Shown: positions 1 to 6,156 of the stretch, piece after piece
How positions within the stretch are numbered: the first letter of the stretch is position 1
Layout: each line of letters begins with the position of its first letter
Source: Neobacillus muris
Lineage (GTDB): Bacteria; Bacillota; Bacilli; Bacillales; Cytobacillaceae
DNA: 34,229 bases
Direction: 5' to 3'
NCBI RefSeq assembly: GCF_943193175.1
Contig: NZ_CALPDF010000047.1
Coordinates: forward strand, 1 to 34,229
Made by a program: the position numbers and the translations under genes
The notes under the pieces: generated by a model
What the model was told of the DNA's origin: nothing
The model's input: only the letters and a program-made list of their open reading frames with translations
The model's database searches: none

Positions 1-100
1 GTGACAATTTTTTTGCTTATAAAGCCCTCTATCAAGGTATTTTATAGCCTATTTTAAATAAAAGTTTTTACAATACGCAATTAGTGAAAGAGGTTAAAAT

Positions 101-796
101 ATGAAAATTGCCATAATCGGCGCTATGGAAGAAGAAGTCACTTTATTAAAAGAAAATATGGAAAATAAAACCGAAGAAACCATTGCAGGCTGTGAATTTA
201 CGTTTGGCAGCATGCATGGGGCGGATGTCATCTTGCTTCGGTCAGGGATTGGAAAAGTCAATGCGGCTATGTCTACGACCATTTTGTTGGAGAAATATAA
301 GCCGGATTGCATCATCAATACCGGCTCAGCAGGCGGTTTAAATCCTGACCTAAATGTCGGGGATGTTGTTTTCTCTACCGAGGTGCGGCATCATGACGTG
401 GATGTGACAGCATTTGGATATGAATATGGCCAGGTTCCTCAGCTGCCAGCTGCGTTTCAGGCAGATGAAAAATTAGTAAAAACTGCTGAAGCTGCAGCAA
501 AGGATCTTGATACATTTAAGATTGTAAAAGGGTTAATTGTGTCTGGTGATTCTTTCATAGAGGATCCAAAGCGGGCGGAATTTATCCGGGGCAAATTTGG
601 GGATTTGCAGGCCGTGGAAATGGAAGCAGCCGCCATTGCCCAAGTTGCACATCAGTTTGGGGTCCCATTTGTCATCATCCGTTCCCTGTCAGACATTGCA
701 GGCAAGCAATCGGAAATTTCCTTTGATCAATTTATTGATCAGGCGGCAGCGAACTCAGCAACACTAGTCATGAAAATGGCAGCCGCTCTGAAATAG
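101..796 (+). CDS. mtnN: 5'-methylthioadenosine/S-adenosylhomocysteine nucleosidase
   Basis: Hydrolyses the glycosidic bond of methylthioadenosine and S-adenosylhomocysteine, releasing adenine, in cytosolic SAM recycling and methionine salvage. The 231-residue length is the usual one. The N-terminus MKIAIIGAMEEEV is the family signature. Catalytic residues by alignment from memory to the E. coli enzyme are E12, E175 in VEMEAAAIA and D198 in RSLSDIAG; the nucleoside-binding NTGSAGG motif is at 73-79. The ATG follows an AAAGAGG-type site. It appears to be transcribed alone, since a hairpin terminator follows within 20 bases. In B. subtilis, from memory, mtnN sits between yrrT and mccA-mccB; here small peptide genes follow instead. 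The 100 bases upstream are AT-rich and I could not assign a promoter there. Identity is very secure. Confidence 0.97.
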   Translation: MKIAIIGAMEEEVTLLKENMENKTEETIAGCEFTFGSMHGADVILLRSGIGKVNAAMSTTILLEKYKPDCIINTGSAGGLNPDLNVGDVVFSTEVRHHDVDVTAFGYEYGQVPQLPAAFQADEKLVKTAEAAAKDLDTFKIVKGLIVSGDSFIEDPKRAEFIRGKFGDLQAVEMEAAAIAQVAHQFGVPFVIIRSLSDIAGKQSEISFDQFIDQAAANSATLVMKMAAALK

Positions 797-815
797 TTTA
801 GACAAGATTTATCCT

Positions 816-849
816 AATAAGTGCCCGCAACTGGGTGCTTATTTTTTTT
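816..849 (+). terminator. Intrinsic terminator of mtnN
   Basis: AATAAGTGCCC pairs with GGGTGCTTATT (11 pairs, two of them G-T wobbles) around a four-base loop, followed by a run of T. Confidence 0.85.
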
Positions 850-897
850 CGAAATGGCACCCAATTTTCATTATTTTATAAAACATTCAAAAAAAGG

Positions 898-926
898 TTT
901 ACAAAGATGGAAATGATGGATATAAT
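898..926 (+). promoter_or_regulatory. Sigma-A promoter of the 25-residue peptide gene
   Basis: TTTACA at 898-903 and TATAAT at 921-926 are separated by exactly 17 bases. This differs from the sigma-A consensus by one base. The predicted transcript start near 933 lies about 34 bases before the ATG at 967. Confidence 0.75.
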
Positions 927-966
927 TACCGTAGAAACTAATAAATTCCAAAGGAGGTCGAAGAAA

Positions 967-1044
967 ATGACTGCTATTACACCCAAAGTTAAAACGGCAT
1001 ATTTGAATAATACTCATTCGACCAGATTGGAATGGATTAATTAA
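967..1044 (+). CDS. 25-residue peptide, unknown function
   Basis: I do not recognise this peptide. It reads MTAITPKVKTAYLNNTHSTR and five more residues (LEWIN). The case that it is translated is good: AAGGAGG at 951-957 lies nine bases before the ATG, a near-consensus sigma-A promoter lies just upstream, and two strong terminators follow within 110 bases, so it forms a complete single-gene unit. The peptide is basic and polar with no membrane segment or signal peptide. It could be a small regulatory or structural peptide, or a leader peptide whose downstream gene has been lost; no codon run suggests classical attenuation. A longer in-frame reading from 835 lacks a ribosome binding site and starts inside the mtnN terminator. 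Confidence 0.6.
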   Translation: MTAITPKVKTAYLNNTHSTRLEWIN

Positions 1045-1069
1045 CTCTTCATCACCATACATATCCATG

Positions 1070-1100
1070 CCGCAGGGAGAATGATGCCCTGCGGTTTTTT
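1070..1100 (+). terminator. Intrinsic terminator, first of a tandem pair
   Basis: CCGCAGGG at 1070-1077 pairs perfectly with CCCTGCGG at 1087-1094, followed by six T. It closes the transcript of the 25-residue peptide gene. Confidence 0.88.
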
Positions 1101-1121
1101 ATGCAAAAAAAAGCGATCACC

Positions 1122-1154
1122 GCCGCAGGGACTATCTTCCTGCGGCCTTTTTTT
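1122..1154 (+). terminator. Intrinsic terminator, second of a tandem pair
   Basis: GCCGCAGG at 1122-1129 pairs with CCTGCGGC at 1139-1146, followed by a C and seven T. The stem is nearly identical in sequence to the one 52 bases upstream, so the arms could also cross-pair. Confidence 0.85.
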
Positions 1155-1234
1155 GCCCATTTTTCTCGCACATTGGATATGTTTGGAATAAAGTGATGAT
1201 GTTGCTGCCAATAAGCATAAGGAGGTGAAAGGAC

Positions 1235-1375
1235 ATGACGCTGCACATCTTATTTTTTACGATTACAATCAAAAAACACAAAATGACTCGTGAAGAAGCT
1301 GATCACAGGGAAACCGTGGGCAGCTTGTATGAAAAACACAAGGACCGCCAGATCTCCATGTATCATTTGATATAA
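1235..1375 (+). CDS. YrzI family small peptide, copy 1
   Basis: This 46-residue peptide begins MTLHILFFTITIKKHK and ends KDRQISMYHLI. Length, the N-terminal MTLHILF block and the tandem arrangement match the Bacillus 'tandem small hypothetical protein' family (YrzI) as I remember it; function is unknown. The first 12 residues are hydrophobic and could touch a membrane; the rest is charged. The start is supported by AAGGAGGTG at 1219-1227. It is followed after 31 bases by a paralogue, so the two are probably co-transcribed. No promoter is clear in the 80 bases between the preceding terminator and this gene. The 64-residue antisense reading here has no such support. Confidence 0.8.
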   Translation: MTLHILFFTITIKKHKMTREEADHRETVGSLYEKHKDRQISMYHLI

Positions 1376-1406
1376 ATCTGGGGCTTAACAAAGGAAGTGA
1401 AATGGC

Positions 1407-1547
1407 ATGACCCTGCATATTTTATTTTTAACCATTACGATTTCTAAACGTAAAGTATCCGCTGCAGAAGCTCAGCATCAACAAATGGTTGAGAGCTTGT
1501 ATGAACAAAACAAAGACCGGCAAATTGCCATGTATCGCATGATGTAA
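1407..1547 (+). CDS. YrzI family small peptide, copy 2
   Basis: This 46-residue paralogue of the preceding gene begins MTLHILFLTITISKRK and ends KDRQIAMYRMM. The two share the hydrophobic N-terminus, the SLYE motif and the KDRQI-MY C-terminus at identical positions and differ mainly in the charged middle, which indicates tandem duplication and divergence under protein-level constraint. The ribosome binding site AAGGAAGTGA is at 1391-1400. The intergenic gap of 31 bases holds no terminator, so it is likely one transcript with copy 1. Function is unknown. Confidence 0.8.
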   Translation: MTLHILFLTITISKRKVSAAEAQHQQMVESLYEQNKDRQIAMYRMM

Positions 1548-1581
1548 ATAAAAAATCAATAAAAGAAGGGTGGTTTTAATT

Positions 1582-1641
1582 ATGATATTTTTAATGCAAG
1601 GACGGGGAGCAAGCTTATGGGGTATGAAAGATACCACCTAG
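1582..1641 (+). CDS. Possible 19-residue peptide
   Basis: An ATG at 1582 preceded by GAAGGGTGG (1565-1573) opens a 19-codon frame, MIFLMQGRGASLWGMKDTT. It sits in the gap between YrzI copy 2 and the shorter YrzI-like frame, and spacing to the neighbours (34 and 26 bases) fits an operon. I do not recognise the peptide. At this length a chance frame is quite possible; the only support is the ribosome binding site and the context. Confidence 0.3.
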   Translation: MIFLMQGRGASLWGMKDTT

Positions 1642-1667
1642 TCAAGGAACAAATAGGAGGGATCAGG

Positions 1668-1724
1668 ATGCCATTGCATATCTTGTTATGGACCGTTTTT
1701 CTAAAACGGAAGAAAAAAGATTAA
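1668..1724 (+). CDS. Short YrzI-like peptide (18 residues)
   Basis: The frame reads MPLHILLWTVFLKRKKKD and stops. Its first 12 residues repeat the N-terminal pattern of the two full-length copies upstream (M-x-L-H-I-L-hydrophobic), followed by a lysine-rich tail, but the charged 30-residue C-terminal part is absent. The start has AGGAGGG at 1656-1662, six bases before the ATG. It is either a natural short variant keeping only the hydrophobic head or a decayed third copy; the good ribosome binding site and the clean basic ending favour a working short form. Confidence 0.55.
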   Translation: MPLHILLWTVFLKRKKKD

Positions 1725-1853
1725 TAGCCTGCCATCATTATCCGCAGTGGCGGTTTGTTAACAAAACGTTCACATTTCCCGAAGATAGATACTGTGAAAA
1801 TATGATAAATTCAAATTAGAAAATGAGCAGAATTTTTCTAAGGGGTGGAGAGA

Positions 1854-1934
1854 ATGTTTATGATGGTGATGGCCTTCGTTATTACAGGAGCAATTGGCTG
1901 TGTCATTTCCGCAGAACTTAGTGCAGAATTATAA
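1854..1934 (+). CDS. 26-residue hydrophobic peptide, unknown
   Basis: The frame reads MFMMVMAFVITGAIGCVISA and six further residues (ELSAEL). Residues 1-20 are almost wholly hydrophobic, long enough for one membrane helix with a glycine-containing core; the C-terminus is acidic. AGGGGTGGAG at 1841-1850 is a good ribosome binding site, and the stop codon adjoins a strong terminator, so the unit looks complete. I do not recognise the peptide. It may belong to the class of tiny single-helix membrane proteins common in Bacillus; a type I toxin is less likely because no antisense RNA signal was seen. Confidence 0.5.
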   Translation: MFMMVMAFVITGAIGCVISAELSAEL

Positions 1935-1936
1935 AA

Positions 1937-1975
1937 AGAAAGCATCGGCTTTATGGGCCGATGCTTTTGCTTATT
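1937..1975. terminator. Bidirectional terminator between micro-gene cluster and pepF
   Basis: AAAGCATCGGC pairs with GCCGATGCTTT around a short loop. There is an A-rich flank to the left and TTTTGC to the right, so it can serve both the plus-strand peptide gene and the minus-strand peptidase gene. Confidence 0.85.
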
Positions 1976-3764
1976 TCGTCAATGCTAAAAACTCATCAAT
2001 GTCATCGAGGCAGATACGGACAGCTTTTTCCCAGAAATCTTTGTGGGTGAGGTCCACCTGGAGATGCTTCATCGCAAGATCCTCAACCGTCATCGAAGCG
2101 GTATCGCGAAGCAAGGCCATATATTTTTCTTCATAGCCCTTGCCTTCCACCAATGCTTGTGCATAGATCCCGAGTGAGAATAGATATCCGAATGTATAAG
2201 GGAAGTTATAGAACGGCACATCGGTTATGAAAAAGTGCAGTTTAGATGCCCAGAATAATGGATGATAGTCTTCCAAACTGTCAGCATAGGCTTCTTTTTG
2301 AGCCTGCAGCATTAACTCATTTAATCGTTCTGCTTCCACCGGGCCGTGCTTTCTTTCTTCATAGAAGCGGGTTTCAAAAAGAAAACGGGCATGGATATTC
2401 ATTAACAGAGCGACCGTTCTCTGAATTTTATCATCGAGAAGCACCAGCTTTTCTTCCGCATCCTTGGCATTCTTAACCGAGGCATCAGAGACAATCATTT
2501 CGGCAAAGGTCGAAGCGGTCTCAGCTACATTCATTGCATAATTGCGGTTTAAGAAATGGACCTCTTTCATCGCATAAGAGTGAAAGCCGTGACCCAATTC
2601 GTGCGCCAATGTGGAGACATTGGATGGAGTGCCGGAGTAGGTCATAAAGATCCTTGATTGGCCACTTTCAGGAAAATAGGTACAGAATCCCCCAGGAGCT
2701 TTTCCAGGCCGATCCTCTCCTTCAATCCACCGGTTTTCAAACGCATTTTTGGCGAAGGCAGCCAGATTTTCGCCGAACAAGGCGAAATTTTGTTCAATAA
2801 ATTCGGCACCTTGTTGATAGGATACTTTGGTTTCCGTTTTGCCGATTGGCGCATCCAGGTCGTACCAGCTTAATTTTTCTAGACCAAGAAGCTTGGCTTT
2901 CCGTTCTAAATAGCTGGCAAGCTTCTGCTTGTTTTCAGTAATTACGGTCCACATGGTTTCCAGTGTTTTCTTTTCCATTCGGCTGATGTTAAGCGGTTCT
3001 TTTAATACATCCTCCCAGCCTCTCTTTTTATAGACACTTAAACGAAAACCAGCCAGGTGGTTGAGGGTTTTCGCCAGCAGGTCAGCTTGTTCGCCCCAGG
3101 CGTTTTCCCAGCTCTCAAATACTACTTTTCTCGTATTGCGGTCAGGATGGGAGAATTTATTGTGGGCCTGACCCACGGAAAGCTGCTTTTCTTCCCCGTT
3201 TTCCGTAACGGCAACTTTAATATTGCTGACGATTAAATCATACAATTGTCCCCAGCTGTGATAGCCATCAACTCCGAGTGAGCTGATTAAAGCTTCCTCT
3301 TCCTTTGAAAGTTTTTCCTTTGCCCGCATGCGGCGCTCCTGTAAAACAAAAGCGAGTTCATTTAGCGGCTCAACTGCCAGCAGCTTCTGCCATACTGCAT
3401 CATCTAACGAGACCAGCAGGCTGTCGAAGCCTCCTAATGCCGTCTGGAAGGAGGCGCTTAAGCTTGTCACCTTTGAATCAAGGGTATAGGCTTGTTTATC
3501 GGCGGTATTTTGGGCAATTAAGCAGCTTGTAAATGCCCCAGCCTGACGGAGTTTTTTCGCAATGGTTACAAAGTCATCGAGCAGCTGTTGGAGATATGGA
3601 CCATCCTCCATGGTGCTGCTTGGCTCCCAGACTGTAACCTTTGAGTGAAATTGAGAAATTAATTCTTCGGTATGCTGCAGGTGATGATGAAATTCAGGTG
3701 ATTGGCCCCCGCCATTAAAAAATACATCGAGATTCCATGTGTCTGAATATGTACTAGCTGTCAT
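1971..3764 (-). CDS. M3 family oligoendopeptidase (PepF-like)
   Basis: This is a cytosolic zinc metallopeptidase that trims oligopeptides. At 597 residues it fits the pepF/M3 subfamily. The zinc motif HELGH is at residues 388-392 within STLAHELGHGF, with a probable third ligand E415 in NVAETAS; the family-typical MTYSGTPSNV stretch precedes it. There is no signal peptide. The ATG follows AAAAAGGGGG on the minus strand. It stands alone, convergent with the micro-gene cluster and sharing its terminator. A TATAAT-like element at 3797-3802 on the minus strand may be its -10, without a good -35. Several pepF-type paralogues exist in Bacillus, so I give no gene symbol. Family identity is secure; physiological substrates are unknown. 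Confidence 0.93.
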   Translation of the reverse strand: MTASTYSDTWNLDVFFNGGGQSPEFHHHLQHTEELISQFHSKVTVWEPSSTMEDGPYLQQLLDDFVTIAKKLRQAGAFTSCLIAQNTADKQAYTLDSKVTSLSASFQTALGGFDSLLVSLDDAVWQKLLAVEPLNELAFVLQERRMRAKEKLSKEEEALISSLGVDGYHSWGQLYDLIVSNIKVAVTENGEEKQLSVGQAHNKFSHPDRNTRKVVFESWENAWGEQADLLAKTLNHLAGFRLSVYKKRGWEDVLKEPLNISRMEKKTLETMWTVITENKQKLASYLERKAKLLGLEKLSWYDLDAPIGKTETKVSYQQGAEFIEQNFALFGENLAAFAKNAFENRWIEGEDRPGKAPGGFCTYFPESGQSRIFMTYSGTPSNVSTLAHELGHGFHSYAMKEVHFLNRNYAMNVAETASTFAEMIVSDASVKNAKDAEEKLVLLDDKIQRTVALLMNIHARFLFETRFYEERKHGPVEAERLNELMLQAQKEAYADSLEDYHPLFWASKLHFFITDVPFYNFPYTFGYLFSLGIYAQALVEGKGYEEKYMALLRDTASMTVEDLAMKHLQVDLTHKDFWEKAVRICLDDIDEFLALTK

Positions 3765-3845
3765 CTTCGGTACCCCCTTTTTAACGTTACTGCTCCATTA
3801 TAGGGGTTATTTTTGAATAATTCTATGATTTGAAAGTTTTCTATT

Positions 3846-3872
3846 AAAAAGGCTTGTGCGATTTGCACAAGC
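3846..3872 (-). terminator. Terminator of the YjcZ-like gene
   Basis: Read on the minus strand, GCTTGTGC pairs perfectly with GCACAAGC around a five-base loop, followed by CTTTTT. It lies just past the stop codon of the tiny membrane protein gene. Confidence 0.85.
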
Positions 3873-3883
3873 TGTAAATCCAA

Positions 3884-4045
3884 TTAATAAAAGAAACTAT
3901 ACCAATACCAGGCTCCGAAAATGAACAGAAGAATAAATAAGATAATTAATACTGCAAACCAGATCCCGCCGCCGGCGGAGGGGGCAGGTGCTGGATATGG
4001 ATAATAGGGAGCCGGGTAACCATAAGGAGCGTATCCAAAAGGCAT
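3884..4045 (-). CDS. YjcZ-like tiny transmembrane sporulation protein
   Basis: A 53-residue protein with a Pro/Tyr/Gly-rich N-terminus (MPFGYAPYGYPAPYYPYPAP), a GGG hinge, then one membrane helix, FAVLIILFILLFIFGAWYW, at about 30-48. The helix resembles the FALIVVLFILLIIVG signature of the YjcZ/tiny-TM Bacillus sporulation family. The start is chosen at 4045 because AAAGGGGGAAATGAA precedes it on the minus strand; an upstream start giving 82 residues has no such site. Immediately upstream is a mother-cell-like -10 element (4072-4080). The role of the family is poorly known. The tyrosine/proline repeat also recalls spore coat proteins, a possible alternative. Confidence 0.75.
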   Translation of the reverse strand: MPFGYAPYGYPAPYYPYPAPAPSAGGGIWFAVLIILFILLFIFGAWYWYSFFY

Positions 4046-4071
4046 TTCATTTCCCCCTTTTCCATTTGCTA

Positions 4072-4080
4072 TATGGTATG
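4072..4080 (-). promoter_or_regulatory. Possible sigma-K/sigma-E -10 element
   Basis: On the minus strand CATACCATA matches the sigma-K -10 pattern CATAnnnTA and is one base off the sigma-E pattern CATACAnT. It would start transcription about 20 bases before the YjcZ-like gene. The -35 is not convincing. Confidence 0.4.
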
Positions 4081-4222
4081 TTATTTTTCTTCTTAATGAA
4101 TGGGCATGTGTCTTCTTCCTGGGATGAAACATTTGACATTCTCATCTGCACTGGGGTATAAGTGGATGGATGAATGCTTCATTTCAGGTAGTTTAGGAAT
4201 ATAATATTTGGGAGGACATAAC

Positions 4223-5191
4223 GTGAAAAAACAAAGTAAAGCTGTCTTCTTTGCTTTTTTAATCGGACTCGTTTTGATTTCCTCAGGCTGTTCAGGCGAC
4301 CGCATCAAATCAAAAACTGAGGCTGGGAAGGAAACCATAGATAAAAAGTTTGAAATCGTTAAAGCGAAATCCATCCATATCAGCAGGATTTATGGAATTG
4401 GATATCCTGGCAATGATCAAGCCTTATATGTTGCGGCGGATAAAGGGATCAAAATGTACCAGCAGGGAAGCTGGACAGAGACAACAGCCAATCAACATCA
4501 ATATATGGGATTTCAATCCATTGATAACGGATTTATCGCAAGCGGGCACCCGCAAAAAGGAACCGGCTTGAAGGATCCGCTCGGGATTGTTTTTAGCGAT
4601 GACAAAGGCAAAACCTTAGAAAAGCTATCATTCTATGGCAATGGCAATTTTAACTTCATGGGAGCAGGTTATCAAAATGACAGTATTTATCTGATTAGTG
4701 ACCAGGAAAAACAGGGGCTTGCTTTAGGGGTGAATTATTCGACCAATAACGGAGTGTCCTGGAAACAAAGTCAATTGGCCGGCTTTGAGGCTGATTCATT
4801 TGGCATGCTGGCTGTTCATCCGCAGAATGGAAACATTGTGGCAATGTCCACTAGGACGGGCATTTACTACTCCTTGGATAATGGAAATGCGATGAGGTTG
4901 ATAACAGATCCCGTGATGGTGACAGCATTGACGTTCAGCGGGGATTCCATATTGTATTCGAGTGTTGAAAATGAAAAGATCTTGTTAAAGACGGTAAACC
5001 CAGAAACAGGGGAGCAAACGGAACTAACCATTCCATACTTGGATTACGATAATCCGATTACTTATGTGACCGTTAATCCTCAAAATGCCGATCAGCTCGC
5101 CTTCTCAACGTATAAAAATGATTTATATGAAACTACTGATGGCGGCAAAACATGGGTCATCTTACTAAAGGATGGGAAAAATCAGGAGTAG
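4223..5191 (+). CDS. Lipoprotein with Asp-box (BNR-like) repeats
   Basis: A predicted membrane-anchored extracellular lipoprotein of 322 residues. The signal peptide MKKQSKAVFFAFLIGLVLIS ends at a lipobox, with the lipidated cysteine at C23 (ISSGC). The body repeats the Asp-box motif S/T-x-D/N-x-G-x-T/S-W in FSDDKGKT, STNNGVSW, SLDNGNAM and TTDGGKTW, typical of beta-propellers such as sialidase- or sortilin-like folds. It resembles the Bacillus F510_1955-type 'glycosylhydrolase' proteins, a name that does not prove enzymatic activity. The GTG at 4223 is chosen because GGAGGA (4211-4216) lies six bases upstream; the upstream TTG at 4208 would overlap that site. It is convergent with sigK and seems monocistronic. 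Ligand unknown. Confidence 0.82.
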   Translation: MKKQSKAVFFAFLIGLVLISSGCSGDRIKSKTEAGKETIDKKFEIVKAKSIHISRIYGIGYPGNDQALYVAADKGIKMYQQGSWTETTANQHQYMGFQSIDNGFIASGHPQKGTGLKDPLGIVFSDDKGKTLEKLSFYGNGNFNFMGAGYQNDSIYLISDQEKQGLALGVNYSTNNGVSWKQSQLAGFEADSFGMLAVHPQNGNIVAMSTRTGIYYSLDNGNAMRLITDPVMVTALTFSGDSILYSSVENEKILLKTVNPETGEQTELTIPYLDYDNPITYVTVNPQNADQLAFSTYKNDLYETTDGGKTWVILLKDGKNQE

Positions 5192-5193
5192 GC

Positions 5194-5239
5194 AAAAAAA
5201 GCCATGGTCAGGGACGGAGACCGAATCACTGGCCATGGC
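5194..5239. terminator. Terminator between lipoprotein gene and sigK
   Basis: GCCATGGTCA at 5201-5210 pairs with TGGCCATGGC at 5230-5239 (one wobble). Seven A on the left give a T-tract for the minus strand, so it is strongest for sigK; the right flank has only TAAAATTTT for the plus strand. Confidence 0.75.
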
Positions 5240-5265
5240 GCTAAAATTTTCCTGCTTTTAAGAGG

Positions 5266-5982
5266 TTAGTTTCTTTTCTTTTTTTCTTTTTCGGCACGAT
5301 AAAACTCATGAAACATTTTCATTAATGCCCGTTTTTCAATCCTTGAAACATAGCTCCGGGAAATTCCTAATTCTTTGGCAATCTCACGCTGTGTTTTTTC
5401 TTTTTGCAAATCGAGGCCAAAGCGGCCGATGATGACTTCTTTCTCGCGATTATCAAGGACTTCAATATACTTTTTAATCTTTTCAAGCTCCATATTCAAC
5501 TGGATTGTATCAATGACATCTTCCGATTCCGATTTCAAAACATCAATCAGGGATATTTCGTTTCCTTCCTTATCTTGGCCAATAGGATCATGCAGCGAAA
5601 CGTCTTTTTTGGTCTTCTTCAGTGCTCGAAGATGCATAAGAATTTCATTTTCAATACAACGGGCGGCATAAGTAGCAAGTTTTGTTCCTTTTCCCTCGGA
5701 ATAACTCTCAATCGCTTTTATTAACCCTATCGTTCCAATGGAGATTAGATCCTCTGAGTCTTCACCCGTGTTTTCAAACTTTTTGACAATATGCGCAACA
5801 AGCCGTAAATTGTGCTCAATTAACATGTTTCTCGCATGAGAATCCCCTTCTGCCATCAATCGCAAATACTTTCTCTCATCTGCGGCGGATAGGGGTTGGG
5901 GAAAGGCATTGTTTTTTACATAAGAAACAAGAAATAAAAATTCCTTCACTAAATATCCAAGAGCCGTCAAGATTCCAGACAT
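5266..5982 (-). CDS. sigK: RNA polymerase sporulation sigma factor K precursor (pro-sigma-K)
   Basis: Directs late mother-cell transcription (coat, cortex maturation, spore release). The protein has a hydrophobic pro-sequence, MSGILTALGYLVKEFLFLVS, followed by YVKNNAFPQPLS, where SpoIVFB cleaves the B. subtilis protein. Then come region 2 (HARNMLIEHNLRLVAHIVKK, DLISIGTIGLIKAIESY, TYAARCIENEI) and region 4 with the helix-turn-helix TQREIAKELGISRSYVSRIE. I chose the ATG at 5982 because GGGGTGG ends six bases upstream; the ATG at 5988, two codons earlier, would abut that site. The gene is one continuous 238-codon frame, so no skin-type element needs excision here. A two-hairpin-separated pssA lies upstream on the same strand. 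Confidence 0.97.
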   Translation of the reverse strand: MSGILTALGYLVKEFLFLVSYVKNNAFPQPLSAADERKYLRLMAEGDSHARNMLIEHNLRLVAHIVKKFENTGEDSEDLISIGTIGLIKAIESYSEGKGTKLATYAARCIENEILMHLRALKKTKKDVSLHDPIGQDKEGNEISLIDVLKSESEDVIDTIQLNMELEKIKKYIEVLDNREKEVIIGRFGLDLQKEKTQREIAKELGISRSYVSRIEKRALMKMFHEFYRAEKEKKKRN

Positions 5983-6095
5983 CCACATCCACCCCGCATC
6001 AGTTTTGGACTTTAGCCTATTATTAATTCCTATGAAGAAAACGGGTAATTGTGTCTGTCCAGATAATTTTATTTAAAATTGGTTCAAATATCTTA

Positions 6096-6133
6096 AAAAG
6101 ACCTGCCTGGCGTACGCCATTGGCAGGTCTTTT
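6096..6133 (-). terminator. Terminator downstream of pssA
   Basis: AAAAGACCTGCC at 6096-6107 pairs perfectly with GGCAGGTCTTTT at 6122-6133. It isolates pssA from sigK on the minus strand; the symmetric A/T flanks make it potentially bidirectional. Confidence 0.85.
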
Positions 6134-6156
6134 AGTCATTTCATAAGGAATAAATG

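Noticed and set aside
835..966. Longer 69-codon reading of the 25-residue peptide frame
   Set aside because: It starts inside the mtnN terminator with no ribosome binding site; AAGGAGG at 951-957 clearly serves the ATG at 967.
1742..1753. Small CCGC-AGTG-GCGG hairpin after the YrzI cluster
   Set aside because: Only four pairs and a weak T-tract; too small to call a terminator.
1584..1934. Type I toxin-antitoxin pair in the micro-gene cluster
   Set aside because: The peptides are toxin-sized, but I saw no convincing antisense promoter and terminator for an antitoxin RNA.
6026..6034. Possible sigma-E -10 (CATAGGAAT on the minus strand) for sigK
   Set aside because: Too many mismatches to CATACAnT and no good -35; location is plausible but evidence is too thin.
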